From Hyphomicrobiaceae bacterium (GTDB lineage Bacteria; Pseudomonadota; Alphaproteobacteria; Rhizobiales; Hyphomicrobiaceae): a stretch of DNA of 64,000 nucleotides. This document shows, one piece after another, positions 8,959 through 17,619 of the stretch (its first letter is position 1; each line of letters opens with the position of its first letter). The position numbers were made by a program, and so were the translations under genes. The DNA lies in contig JAHDXT010000004.1 of the NCBI GenBank assembly GCA_023384095.1, positions 124,001 to 188,000 on the forward strand, written 5' to 3'. The notes beneath the pieces were generated by a model. The model saw only the letters and a list, made by a program, of their open reading frames with translations. It ran no database searches and had not been told where the DNA came from.

Positions 8959-10313
8959 GGCTGTGCTCCCGCGAGTGAAGCGGCGAGACGCCCGGCACTT
9001 TCGAGGTCCCGCCTGGGCGCCAAAGCCATGCCTTCGATCGCCGGCACGAGATCGTCGATAACGACGATGTCTCCGGGCTCGAGACCACTACCGATGATCG
9101 CCACGCCATTCTGGCGGAACGCGACCTCGACCGGGCGCAGCTGAAGCCGATTTCCGCCGCCGGCGATCGGGACCATACCGTCACGGACAACCGAGTCGGG
9201 CACTGCAAAGTGAGGCGGGCCCGGCTGCCCGACAAGCTCGACCTCTACGTACATGTCCTTCAGCAGCGCAATCTGCTCCGGTGATTGCAGCTTCTGGTAT
9301 GGCTCATCGACGACGAGTACGGCCTGAACCGTTCGCGTGCGCGGATCGAGTCCGGCCTCAACCCGTGCGAGCCGTGCCTCCCAAACGACGTCGACACCGG
9401 CGGTCAGCCAGGCCGTGGCATCGATTTTGGAAAAATCGACGTGGCTGAGGGCGTTGACGTTGCGTTTGGCCGCGATCTCCCGAACCGATCCCACCACACG
9501 ATGCATCGCATCGAGCGGTATTTGCGCCCGGATTTCTGCAGCCGCGATTCCGTCCGCCGTAAACAGGATCTGCCCCGTGCTGACGAACTGGTGGCGCTCG
9601 ACCTTCACCTCTCCAATGCGGAGGTCGAACGGCGTGGTGATGAGGGTGTCCGCAAGATCGCGCTCGGCGCGGCCGAGACGCGCTTGAATGCGCTCGGCCT
9701 CGGCTTCCAGGCGGCTTCTGCGGCTCGGTGCCAGACGGAGCTGATTGTCGAGCTCCTGGACGGCGCGCCGCTGCTGCAAAGTGGCCCGCTCCTGCTCATC
9801 CAGCCGCGCTGGCGAGCTCGTGCCGCTGCGAGCGAGAGACCTTATGCGCTCCACCTCCCGTTCCGCGAAGCTGAGCCGATCCCGCTCGATCGCTGCCAGC
9901 TTCTCGGTATTCTCGATTTCAGCATCGAGCTGCCTCAGCTCGGCCTGCGTAGCGGCGAGGTCGGCCTTGGCTTCGGCGGTCGCAAGCTTGTATTCCGTCG
10001 GATCGATCTCGAGAACGCGCGTGCCGGCCGGAATGTTGTTACCGCTCGCGAGCTGAGGATGGCGGTAGACGATGCTGCCCCGCACTTTGGCGATGGCCTG
10101 CCAGGTCTCGCTCGGCCGGACGATGCCGAAGCCGCGCGCCCTCGGCCGAACAGAAAACTGCTGTACTTCGATGACACCCACGGCCCGTGCCGATGCTGCC
10201 TGCGCGTGCCGAGGCGGCTCCTCAGCACCGGAAATGAGCCACGCCGCAACGCCTGCGCCGATTACGAGCGCGGGGAGAAGAAGAAGGGCGCGAAACCGCG
10301 GCCGCGTTTTCAC
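8955..10313 (-). CDS. RND efflux periplasmic adaptor (membrane fusion protein)
   Basis: 452 residues. The N-terminal segment is a signal or anchor (ALLLLPALVIGAGVAAWLI). Next come a biotinyl-like half (NNIPAGTRVLEIDPTEY), a long Glu/Arg/Ala/Gln-rich coiled-coil hairpin at about residues 120-220, the second lipoyl half and beta-barrel domains. This is the standard architecture for the adaptor that joins an RND pump to an outer-membrane channel. The last 4 bases overlap the pump gene, so the two are translated together. Upstream lies the degenerate TetR remnant at 10311-10643, so adaptor and pump likely share the transcript of the TetR gene at 10643-11305. Confidence 0.9.
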   Translation of the reverse strand: MKTRPRFRALLLLPALVIGAGVAAWLISGAEEPPRHAQAASARAVGVIEVQQFSVRPRARGFGIVRPSETWQAIAKVRGSIVYRHPQLASGNNIPAGTRVLEIDPTEYKLATAEAKADLAATQAELRQLDAEIENTEKLAAIERDRLSFAEREVERIRSLARSGTSSPARLDEQERATLQQRRAVQELDNQLRLAPSRRSRLEAEAERIQARLGRAERDLADTLITTPFDLRIGEVKVERHQFVSTGQILFTADGIAAAEIRAQIPLDAMHRVVGSVREIAAKRNVNALSHVDFSKIDATAWLTAGVDVVWEARLARVEAGLDPRTRTVQAVLVVDEPYQKLQSPEQIALLKDMYVEVELVGQPGPPHFAVPDSVVRDGMVPIAGGGNRLQLRPVEVAFRQNGVAIIGSGLEPGDIVVIDDLVPAIEGMALAPRRDLESAGRLAASLAGAQP

Positions 10314-10643
10314 TGTTTTGTTTCCTGCAATTTGGCGCCCAGGCAGCAGAGATGGATGTCAAGCAACCTGCTGCCCTCCTCGGCCAGACTGAAATTCCGC
10401 CCAGAAACCGACCAGCGCAGCTAGGTGCCCTGCACGAGGTCGATGATCAGCAAAGCACATCCGCGGCCTCGATCTCCGGAGCTGAGAATATTCGGCTGTT
10501 GGCCTGCTGCGATCGGTGTCTTCTCCCGCGCGTGGACCGTTTTCATGGACTCGGCCGAAAATGATCCGCAGAGCTTTGTTCCCGATGTGCAGCTCACGGA
10601 CGATTTCGGATTTAGGCTGACCGGTGGGCTTTCTTGTGCGCAT
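10311..10643 (-). pseudogene. TetR/CecR-type regulator remnant with internal deletion
   Basis: Compared with the intact regulator at 16939-17619, this copy keeps the first 15 codons (MRTRKPTGQPKSEIV compared with MRVRKPAEERKSEIV), then jumps to RELHIGNKALRIIFG (compared with RELHVENRALRVIFA). About 100 codons, including the whole DNA-binding helix-turn-helix, are lost. Further on, LRWSVSGRNFSLAEEG matches LRWSVSGRNFDLPTEA but in another frame and after a TAG stop. The start ATG overlaps the stop of the upstream TetR gene (TAATG). It cannot bind DNA. The pattern shows that the RND island once had the same two-regulator layout as the ABC island. Confidence 0.8.
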
Positions 10644-11305
10644 TAGCTCACCGTTCCCTCTTCCGGATCTGCAACGCCGGATGAATGACTCGCGCCGCCT
10701 CCAGGCTCCAGTAAAATGCAGCGCAGGAGCTCATCGAGCGGAGCCCATGCCCCTTCGCCGGAGTCGCCCTGGGCCTCGTCCAGCGACCAGCTTACGACCC
10801 TGCCCTGAAGTGCATCGATGATGCGCTGGGCTGCGCCCTCCGGATCGAGATTTCGTGGAAACTGACCGGCGCGAATGGCGTCGCGAATGATGCTGCATAG
10901 GAGCGCTCTAAAATGCACTCGTAAGGCAATTATTCCTTCCCTGAAGGCTGGATTGGCCCCACGGAGGCTCTGTCCGTGCAGAACCCCTTGCAGCGCGGGT
11001 AAGCGCATGATCAGGCCGACCTGGATGGCGAGCAACGCGCGCAGCCGCTCAGCTGGTGACTGCCCACTTGCCAGGACGGGCTGCCAAGCCTCGATCATGC
11101 GCTGTTCGATGAAATCGGCGGTCAGGCGCCACAGGTCATCCACTGTCGGGCAGTAGCGGACCATCGCGGCACGGGTGATCCCGGCTGCCTTCACGACGTC
11201 GGAGCTGGTGACGTTGTCCAAGCCATGCTCGACAATCAGCCGCAGCATTGTCTTGGCGAGGTGCTCCTGAGCCGTCTCGCTTCGCTGTGTGCGCTTCTGA
11301 AACAT
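10643..11305 (-). CDS. TetR family regulator of the RND island
   Basis: 220 residues from the ATG at 11305; a GTG at 11314 in the same frame is the alternative. The N-terminal helix-turn-helix is at residues about 25-70 (DNVTSSDVVKAAGITRAAMVRYC). The rest is the ligand-binding helical domain. It is clearly paralogous to the regulator at 17496-18272: shared blocks include RYCPT.DDLWR, SGQS..ERLR, FRALLC.I and SWSLD. A palindromic site at 11326-11350 lies directly upstream, as expected for autoregulation. Repression of the downstream adaptor and pump is inferred from order and strand. Confidence 0.85.
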   Translation of the reverse strand: MFQKRTQRSETAQEHLAKTMLRLIVEHGLDNVTSSDVVKAAGITRAAMVRYCPTVDDLWRLTADFIEQRMIEAWQPVLASGQSPAERLRALLAIQVGLIMRLPALQGVLHGQSLRGANPAFREGIIALRVHFRALLCSIIRDAIRAGQFPRNLDPEGAAQRIIDALQGRVVSWSLDEAQGDSGEGAWAPLDELLRCILLEPGGGASHSSGVADPEEGTVS

Positions 11306-11325
11306 GACGTTCACAGTCTCACATC

Positions 11326-11350
11326 AAGTTAGTGATTATTCACTTACTAA
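11326..11350. promoter_or_regulatory. Likely TetR operator (imperfect palindrome)
   Basis: The stretch contains GTGA-TTAT-TCAC, flanked by TTAGT and ACTAA half-sites, and begins with AAGTTAG. It sits just upstream of the TetR gene ending at 10643. The paralogous TetR gene at 18272 has a related palindrome (18286-18309) also starting CATCAAGTTAG at the same relative place. Shared sequence before two paralogous regulators supports an operator. Confidence 0.55.
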
Positions 11351-11754
11351 ATGATCGCGATAAGCTTCGTCAACTGTTATCTGTGTGCGTGCCTTCACTG
11401 CGCTTACGACGCCGCACACCACGAGCATCGCTGACAGCAAAGAGCTCGCCGGAGTTGGCACGAAAATCGAGTGATGTGTTTCGTCGAGCTGTCCGTGATC
11501 CAATCGCTCTGCCGGTGATCAGAATTGCGGTCCTGGCATTTCGCTGAAGCCGACTAGATTCACCCCTGAAACGCCTGGCGCTGTCGAAGCCTGATCTCCC
11601 GAGCGAGAAATCCACGGTCAGCACGCTGAGGAGGAGAACAAGGCGGTATCCGCCTCTCAGCCACTGACATGGATGCAGGAACCCTGTCCGGCTGGCGATC
11701 GCCGTTTTTCGCGGTTACCTCGGAAGATCGAGTTCCCGTCCGAATTCACGGGAC
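11351..11754. other. Gap between the two exporter islands
   Basis: About 400 bases between the TetR operator and the stop of the ABC permease at 11755. Short open frames on both strands have no recognisable motif or ribosome site. I see no terminator hairpin or repeat that I can defend. Confidence 0.4.
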
Positions 11755-12885
11755 TCAAGACAGGGTCTTGCGGAAACGGCTCGCTGCGAGCCACAGCAGG
11801 GCAACACCCAATACCGCAAGCGCGAGCATCTGCGGCCAAAGGATCTCCGGGCCGACGCCCTTGAGAAAGATGCCGCGCACCACGACGAGGAAATAGCGGA
11901 GCGGGTTGAGATAGGTGAGCCACTGAATCACCTCGGGCATGTTGGCGATCGGGAACATGAATCCGGAGAGCAGCACGGCGGGAAAATAGAAGAAGAACGC
12001 GCTCATCATCGCCTGCTGCTGCGTGCGGCTCACTGTCGAGATCAGCAGCCCGATGCCGAGGGTGGTCATCAGGTAGAGTGCCGTCGCGAAGAAGAGCAGT
12101 GCGAGGCTGCCGTGAACGGGCACACCGAACCAGAAGACGCCGACCACCGTGACCAGGACCACGTCGAGGAAGCCGATCAGCGCAAAGGGAATGGTCTTTC
12201 CTAGGATGAACTCCGAAGGCGTGATCGGCGTGACCATGATCTGCTCGATCGTGCCGATCTCCTTCTCGCGCACGACGGCCATGCTGGTCAGCATGAGCGT
12301 GATCAGCATGACAACGATGGCGATGACGCCGGGGACGTAGAAATTGCGGCTTTCCAGATTGTCGTTAAACCAGGCGCGGGTTGCGAGCTCCACGCGTCCC
12401 GGCCTCTGGAATGAGCCTTTGACGTGCGTAAAGCGCGTGATCAGGACCTTTTGCGACAATTCCTTGGTGATTTTCGCGCTGTAATCGAGGACGACCCCGG
12501 CGGTATTCGAATCCGTGCCGTCCACGATCAGTTGCAGCTCGGCCGTGCGCCCCGCCCGCAACGCATTTCCGAAGCCTTTGTTCATCTGCAGGACGGCGCT
12601 GACCTTGCCGCGGTCCAAGAGCGCGCGGACACGCTCGCGACTGTCGACGTTTTCGACGACCTCGAAATAGCCCGACTTTACGAACCGGGCGACCAGCTCG
12701 CGGCTCGCCACGCTGTTGTCGAGGTCATAGACGGCGGTGGCGATGGTGTTGACGTCGAGCGACACCGCGTATCCGAACACCAGCACCTGCAGCACCGGCA
12801 TCACGAAAATGATGCCGCGCATCTTCGGGTCGCGAAAGACCTGGATGAACTCCTTGATCAGCATATGCTTGATGCGCTCGAACAT
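11755..12885 (-). CDS. ABC-2 type exporter permease (YbhR/YbhS-like), second copy
   Basis: 376 residues. One membrane helix at residues about 20-42 (RGIIFVMPVLQVLVFGYAVSL), a roughly 140-residue extracytoplasmic loop, then five helices in the C-terminal half including the conserved REKEIGTIEQIMVTP segment and LLSGFMFPIANMPEVIQWLTYLNP. This is the typical ABC-2 export permease shape. It is the last gene of the five-gene exporter operon, starting 3 bases after the stop of its paralogue at 12889-14022. The two probably form a heterodimeric channel with the two ATPases. In E. coli the related ybhGFSR operon affects drug and cation sensitivity; the substrate here is unknown. Confidence 0.88.
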   Translation of the reverse strand: MFERIKHMLIKEFIQVFRDPKMRGIIFVMPVLQVLVFGYAVSLDVNTIATAVYDLDNSVASRELVARFVKSGYFEVVENVDSRERVRALLDRGKVSAVLQMNKGFGNALRAGRTAELQLIVDGTDSNTAGVVLDYSAKITKELSQKVLITRFTHVKGSFQRPGRVELATRAWFNDNLESRNFYVPGVIAIVVMLITLMLTSMAVVREKEIGTIEQIMVTPITPSEFILGKTIPFALIGFLDVVLVTVVGVFWFGVPVHGSLALLFFATALYLMTTLGIGLLISTVSRTQQQAMMSAFFFYFPAVLLSGFMFPIANMPEVIQWLTYLNPLRYFLVVVRGIFLKGVGPEILWPQMLALAVLGVALLWLAASRFRKTLS

Positions 12886-12888
12886 GGG

Positions 12889-14022
12889 CTAGACCAGCTT
12901 CTTGCGGAAACGGCGGTTGGCGAGCAGCACCAAGGCGAGGCCGAACACCACGAGCAGGCCGGCCTCCAGCATCAGGACTTCGAGCCCGACGCCCTTGAGG
13001 TAGATGCCCTTGAGCATCGTCACGAAATATGAGGCCGGGACCAGGCGGGTGAGCGCCTGGATCGGCACCGGCATGTTGGCGATCGCGTACATGAACCCGG
13101 AGAGCAGGAACGAGGGCAGAAACGTCAGCACCATGGCGAGCTGGCTGGCCAGGAGCTGGCCGCGGGCGAGAATGCTGATCAGCATGCCGAGCGAGAGGGC
13201 GCCGGCAAGAAAGATCGCGGCCATGGCGAAAAGGAGTGCGGGCGAGCCGCGCAGCGGCACATCGAACAGGAATTCGCCCATCACGACGGCAAGGGCGACA
13301 TCGAGCATGCCGATGCCGAAATAGGGCAACAGCTTGCCAAGGATCAGCTCGTTGCTCCTGACCGGCGTCGCGATCAGCTGCTCCATGGTGCCGTGCTCCC
13401 ATTCGCGCGCGATGGTGAGCGAGGTGAGCAGCGCTGCGATCACCATCATGATCACGGCGATCAGCCCGGGGATGATGTAGTTTTTCGATTCGAGGTCGGC
13501 GTTGAACCAGGCACGCGCGCGCAGATCGACGGGCGGGTGCACGACCTGCCCCGTCGCCCGGCGGATTTCGCGCAATGCCACCTCCCGGGAATAGGTGAAC
13601 GCCACCACGTCCAGATAGCCCATGGCGATGGTGGCGGTGTTGGGGTCACTGCCGTCCACGATCGCCTGGACGGGGGCCACTCTCCCCGACTCGATGCGGC
13701 CGGCAAAATCCGTCGGGATGACCAGCGCGACGAGGGCCTGTCCGGAGTCGATCGCCCGCTCCACCTGTCTGTAGCTGCTGACGTGGTCAACGATGGAGAA
13801 GTAGCGGGACCCGTCGAAGCGGCTGATGAACTCACGGCTCTCATGCGAGGCGCTTTGATCCCAGACGATCGTCGGCACATTGTCGACATCGAGCGACAGC
13901 GCGTAGCCGAACAGAAGCAGCAGCAGCATGGGGATGGCGATCGCCATGCCGAGGCTGCGCGGATCGCGGAGAATATGGATCGCCTCCTTGCGCGCGATGG
14001 CCCAAACGCGAAACGGCTTCAT
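12889..14022 (-). CDS. ABC-2 type exporter permease (YbhS/YbhR-like), first copy
   Basis: 377 residues from the ATG at 14022; the open frame continues upstream into the ATPase gene, but those codons do not look like permease. It has helix one at residues about 20-40 (SLGMAIAIPMLLLLLFGYAL), the large loop, then TIAREWEHGTMEQLIATP and the LLSGFMYAIANMPVPIQALTRLVP signature shared with the next permease. The two are diverged duplicates. The start lies 25 bases after the stop of the ATPase gene. It forms the membrane channel of the exporter. Confidence 0.88.
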   Translation of the reverse strand: MKPFRVWAIARKEAIHILRDPRSLGMAIAIPMLLLLLFGYALSLDVDNVPTIVWDQSASHESREFISRFDGSRYFSIVDHVSSYRQVERAIDSGQALVALVIPTDFAGRIESGRVAPVQAIVDGSDPNTATIAMGYLDVVAFTYSREVALREIRRATGQVVHPPVDLRARAWFNADLESKNYIIPGLIAVIMMVIAALLTSLTIAREWEHGTMEQLIATPVRSNELILGKLLPYFGIGMLDVALAVVMGEFLFDVPLRGSPALLFAMAAIFLAGALSLGMLISILARGQLLASQLAMVLTFLPSFLLSGFMYAIANMPVPIQALTRLVPASYFVTMLKGIYLKGVGLEVLMLEAGLLVVFGLALVLLANRRFRKKLV

Positions 14023-14047
14023 CGCCCAACGTGCAATGCTGCACCCT

Positions 14048-15019
14048 TCATGCTTCGACCTCGGCCGTCTGCTGTGCCCGGTCGCGCGCCTCCACCAGTG
14101 AGACGAAAACATCCTCCAGCGAGGGCGTGATCGGCTCGATTCTGTCGATGCGATACCCCTTGGCCTGGAGCTTTTGCCGTATGGCCGCTGCTGCAGCTTT
14201 GCCGTCGGCCCCCACCACGTGCAGCCCCTTGCCGAACAGTGCCACTTCGCTCACGGCCTCGATGGCCCGGATCTCGGCCATGGCGTCCTGCGGCCGCTCG
14301 CAGACCACGTCGAGCACATCCTCGTGCATCAGCGTGGTCTTGAGCTCGCGGGGAGTGCCGACGGCGATGAGATCCCCGCGGTGAATGAGGCCGATGCGGT
14401 CGCAATACTCCGCTTCCTCCATGTAGTGAGTGGTCACGAACACCGTGACGCCTTGGCCCGACAGCTCGTAGATCAGATCCCAGAAGCGTCGGCGGCTTAA
14501 GGGGTCCACGCCCGACGTCGGCTCGTCGAGGAAGATCACCGGCGGCTCGTGCAGCACGGCGCAGCCAAGCGCGAGGCGCTGCTTCCAGCCCCCGGACAGG
14601 ATCGTCGTGCGCGAGCTGCGATGGTCGGTGAGGCCGGCCATTGCGATCACCCATTCCTTGCGCTCGCGTCGCCTTTCCTTGGGGATGCGATAGATGCCGC
14701 CGTAGAAGTCGATGTTCTCCTCGACCGTCAGGTCCTCGTAGAGCGAGAAGCGCTGGCTCATGTAGCCGATGTGGGCCTTGATCTTCTCCGCCTCGGTCAG
14801 GATGTCGAAGCCGGCGACCGTTCCCCCGCCGCCGCTCGGCGCCAGGATCCCGGTGAGCATGCGGATCGTGGTCGATTTGCCGGATCCGTTGGGACCGAGA
14901 AAGCCGAAGATCTCGCCCTTCGCCACATCGAACGAAACGCGGTTTACTGCAACGAAGCTGCCGAACCGGCGCTCCAGGTCGCGCACCGTCACCGCCGGAC
15001 CCTGCTCAGGCACGCTCAT
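14048..15019 (-). CDS. ABC transporter ATPase (second subunit)
   Basis: 323 residues from the ATG at 15019, which lies inside the end of the preceding ATPase gene (14-base overlap). Walker A is GPNGSGKSTT, the signature is LSGGWKQRLALG (GGW instead of the usual GGQ), Walker B is VIFLDEPTSGVDP, and the H-loop is VTTHYMEEAEYCDR. The C-terminal extension with SLEDVFVSLVE is typical of drug/polysaccharide ABC-2 ATPases. In E. coli YbhF these two ATPase halves are one fused polypeptide; here they are separate overlapping genes. It powers the permeases encoded just downstream. Confidence 0.9.
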   Translation of the reverse strand: MSVPEQGPAVTVRDLERRFGSFVAVNRVSFDVAKGEIFGFLGPNGSGKSTTIRMLTGILAPSGGGGTVAGFDILTEAEKIKAHIGYMSQRFSLYEDLTVEENIDFYGGIYRIPKERRRERKEWVIAMAGLTDHRSSRTTILSGGWKQRLALGCAVLHEPPVIFLDEPTSGVDPLSRRRFWDLIYELSGQGVTVFVTTHYMEEAEYCDRIGLIHRGDLIAVGTPRELKTTLMHEDVLDVVCERPQDAMAEIRAIEAVSEVALFGKGLHVVGADGKAAAAAIRQKLQAKGYRIDRIEPITPSLEDVFVSLVEARDRAQQTAEVEA

Positions 15020-15941
15020 GCCCGGCCTCCCTGGACAGGACCGAGACGAAGACATCCTCGAGCGATGGCTCGATCGTGCGAATGCTCTCGACAGCGAGTC
15101 CCTGGCCCTGCAGGATGTCTGCGACCTCCGTCATCACGGCATCGGGGCTCTGGGCGACGACGTGGACACGATCGCCGAACAGGCCGATGCTCTCGGCCCG
15201 TAGCCATTTCCGCAGGAGCTCGACGGCGCGGCGGGATTGGGTCGTGCGAATCTCGATCAGCGAGCCGCGCATCAGCCCCTTGATCTCGTCCGGCGTCCCG
15301 ACGGCGATGAGCCGTCCGGTGTGCATGAGGGCCACGCGACTGCACCGCTCGGCCTCGTCGAGGTAGGCGGTCGAGACGAAAATGGTCACCTTCTCGCGCA
15401 GGAGCTGATAGAGGATTCGCCAGAAGTCGCGGCGGGAGACCGGATCGACGCCGTTGGTCGGCTCGTCCAGGAAGAGCACCTTGGGCGTATGGATGAGGGC
15501 GCAGGCGAGACCGAGCTTCTGCTTCATGCCGCCCGACAGCTTACCGGCCTGACGCTTCTTGAACGGCGTCAGGTTGCTGAAGGCGAGCAGCTCCTCGATG
15601 CGTGCGTCGCGGCCCTTGCGCGGCATGCCGTAGAGGTCGGCGTAGAAGTCGATGTTCTCCAGGACCGTGAGATCGGGATAGAGCCCGAAACGCTGGCTCA
15701 TATAGGCGATATCGTCTTTGACGGCTTCGGCCTCGCGAACGACGTGGCGGCCGGCAACCCAGGCGTCTCCCGCCGTCGGGTCCATGATCCCGGTCAAGAG
15801 GCGCATGGTCGTCGTCTTGCCGGCCCCGTCCGGGCCGACCAGGCCGAAAATCTCCCCCTCCTCGACCGAGAGCGTCAGCTCGTCGACCGCCACCAGGTCG
15901 CCGAACGCCTTCGAGAGCCCTTCTGCCTTTATCGCAGGCAT
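15006..15941 (-). CDS. ABC transporter ATPase (first subunit)
   Basis: 311 residues from the ATG at 15941, where MPAIKAEGLSKAF begins. The long upstream frame is antisense-like sequence over the HlyD gene. Walker A reads GPDGAGKTTT, with Asp in place of the common Asn; the signature is LSGGMKQKLGLA and Walker B is VLFLDEPTNGVDP. The C-terminal SLEDVFVSVLSRE matches the partner ATPase. It overlaps the HlyD gene by 13 bases and the next ATPase by 14 bases, so the four coding units are translationally coupled. Confidence 0.9.
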   Translation of the reverse strand: MPAIKAEGLSKAFGDLVAVDELTLSVEEGEIFGLVGPDGAGKTTTMRLLTGIMDPTAGDAWVAGRHVVREAEAVKDDIAYMSQRFGLYPDLTVLENIDFYADLYGMPRKGRDARIEELLAFSNLTPFKKRQAGKLSGGMKQKLGLACALIHTPKVLFLDEPTNGVDPVSRRDFWRILYQLLREKVTIFVSTAYLDEAERCSRVALMHTGRLIAVGTPDEIKGLMRGSLIEIRTTQSRRAVELLRKWLRAESIGLFGDRVHVVAQSPDAVMTEVADILQGQGLAVESIRTIEPSLEDVFVSVLSREAGHERA

Positions 15942-16942
15942 GGCGGGTCTCCTTCGCCGAGCCAGATATCCGCGTCGGCCGGCATGCCGGGCTTGAGCTC
16001 GAGCTCCGGGTTGGGGACATCGATCTTGACGCGGTAGACGAGCTTCACGCGCTCCTCCGACGTTTGCACGTTCTTGGGCGTGAACTCGGCTTCGGAGGCG
16101 ATGAACGACACCCGCCCCCGATAGACCTTGCCCCGATAGGTGTCGGTCGTCACGCAAACCGGCTGGCCGAGCTTGACGCGGCCAAGGTCCGTCTCGTTGA
16201 CGTAGGCACGCAGCCATGCGTTCTCGAGGTCGCCAACGGTGACCACCGGCACACCGGGCACGACGTATTCGCCGGCCTCGACGTTCTCCGACAGCACGAT
16301 GCCCGAGATCGGCGACTCGAGCGTTGCGTAGTCGAGCCGGGTCTTGGCGATCGCGAGACTTTGCTTGACCTGCTCCAGGCGCGCGCGGGCGCGCGCAATC
16401 TCCTCCTGGCGCGGGCCCTCCTCGGCAAGCTTCAGCCGCTCCTCGGCCTCCGCGACCTGGCTCTTGGCGACCTCGTGGTCCGCTTTGGCCTGGTCATAGA
16501 GTTGCTGAGAAATGACCTTGCGTGCGAGGAGCTCCTTCCGCCGTTCGTACTCCGCCGCCAGCCGCTCGAGATTGGCCTCGGCGTGGCGGACGGCGGCGCG
16601 GGCGACGGCGATCTCCTGCGGGCGGGAGCCGGCCTCCAGCGCCGCCAGCTCGGCGGCGAAGGCCCGTGCCTCAGCCTCGCGCAGGGCCACCTCCTGAGCG
16701 AGCTCCGTGCTCTCGAGCCGTGCTATGAGCTGCTCGGCCTCGACGGGCTCTCCCTCGGATACCCGGCGCGCTTCAACCCAGCCAGGAATGCGAAAGCTCA
16801 CCTCGACATCCGTCACCTCGACGTTGCCCGACACCCGCAGCAAATCGGTCGCCGGCTGGGGCCTGAGCTGAAAATAGGCAAAGGCGGCCGCAGCGCCGGC
16901 GGCGGCGATGAGGGCGGGAATGATCAGCCGGCGCCTGCTCAT
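15929..16942 (-). CDS. HlyD/YbhG-like membrane fusion protein
   Basis: 337 residues. N-terminal anchor (IIPALIAAAGAAAAFAYF), first biotinyl-like half (SFRIPGWVEARRVSEGEPVEAEQ), a strongly predicted coiled coil between residues about 75 and 190 (many EAEARAFAAELAALEAG-type heptads), the second lipoyl half (YATLESPISGIVLSENVEAGEYV) and a beta-barrel domain. It is the periplasmic adaptor for the ABC exporter encoded directly downstream. Its first bases overlap the stop of the TetR gene at 16939-17619. Confidence 0.9.
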   Translation of the reverse strand: MSRRRLIIPALIAAAGAAAAFAYFQLRPQPATDLLRVSGNVEVTDVEVSFRIPGWVEARRVSEGEPVEAEQLIARLESTELAQEVALREAEARAFAAELAALEAGSRPQEIAVARAAVRHAEANLERLAAEYERRKELLARKVISQQLYDQAKADHEVAKSQVAEAEERLKLAEEGPRQEEIARARARLEQVKQSLAIAKTRLDYATLESPISGIVLSENVEAGEYVVPGVPVVTVGDLENAWLRAYVNETDLGRVKLGQPVCVTTDTYRGKVYRGRVSFIASEAEFTPKNVQTSEERVKLVYRVKIDVPNPELELKPGMPADADIWLGEGDPPCLR

Positions 16943-17619
16943 GGGGAGCCCTCACCAGCGTTGCCGCCCCCGCTCATCCGCCGCTTGCGCGCCTGCCGTT
17001 CGGCTGCCGCGGCGCCCACGGGCGCAACCGCTCCGAGACCGGAAAGTTGCAGGCTGAGCAGCCGCTCGGCCTCCGTCGGGAGATCGAAATTGCGACCGCT
17101 CACCGACCAGCGCAGGACAAGCCCCTGGACGAGACCGATGACGAGAAAGGCGGCGTCCGCAGCATCGAAATCGCCGCCCAGCGTGCCATTGCGCTGCGCC
17201 GCTGCGATCAGCCGCTCGATGCGCAGATGAAAGCTCTTCATGAACTCGGCGAAGATGACGCGCAGTGCCCGGTTCTCGACGTGAAGCTCGCGCGAGAACA
17301 GAATGGCCGGAATTGCGGGCACCGACTGGATCAGCCTGAGCTGCGCGGCCACGATGCCGTGCAACTGGGCAACCGGCTCGGCCGGTTGCCGCTCGACGGC
17401 AAGCCAGCGCTGCTGGAATTTCTCTCCAATGCGCGTTGCGACCGCTTCCCATAAATCCTGCTTCTTCGGAAAGTGGCGGAAGAGGGCCGCTTGGGTCAGG
17501 CCAACCGCCTCGGCAATCTGCCCGGTCGCCAGCCGGTCGGGCCCGAGCTTGTCGGCGAGCCGCAAGGTCGCCTCGACGATCTCTGATTTCCGCTCTTCTG
17601 CCGGCTTTCTGACCCGCAT
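16939..17619 (-). CDS. TetR family regulator, CecR/YbiH-like
   Basis: 226 residues. The helix-turn-helix at residues 27-60 reads LATGQIAEAVGLTQAALFRHF, followed by PKKQDLWEAV. The order regulator, HlyD, ATPase, permeases is the same as cecR-ybhGFSR in E. coli, where CecR controls the exporter. It overlaps the adaptor gene by 4 bases. The ligand domain block RELHVENRALRVIFAEF is retained in the broken paralogue at 10311-10643. Autoregulation with control of the exporter is inferred from context. Confidence 0.88.
   Translation of the reverse strand: MRVRKPAEERKSEIVEATLRLADKLGPDRLATGQIAEAVGLTQAALFRHFPKKQDLWEAVATRIGEKFQQRWLAVERQPAEPVAQLHGIVAAQLRLIQSVPAIPAILFSRELHVENRALRVIFAEFMKSFHLRIERLIAAAQRNGTLGGDFDAADAAFLVIGLVQGLVLRWSVSGRNFDLPTEAERLLSLQLSGLGAVAPVGAAAAERQARKRRMSGGGNAGEGSP

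Noticed and set aside
11370-11624. 84-codon minus frame in the gap between exporter islands
   Set aside because: Arg/Ser-rich, no motif, no ribosome site.
15942-16217. Upstream extension of the first ABC ATPase
   Set aside because: It overlaps the HlyD gene; ATPase similarity begins at the ATG at 15941.
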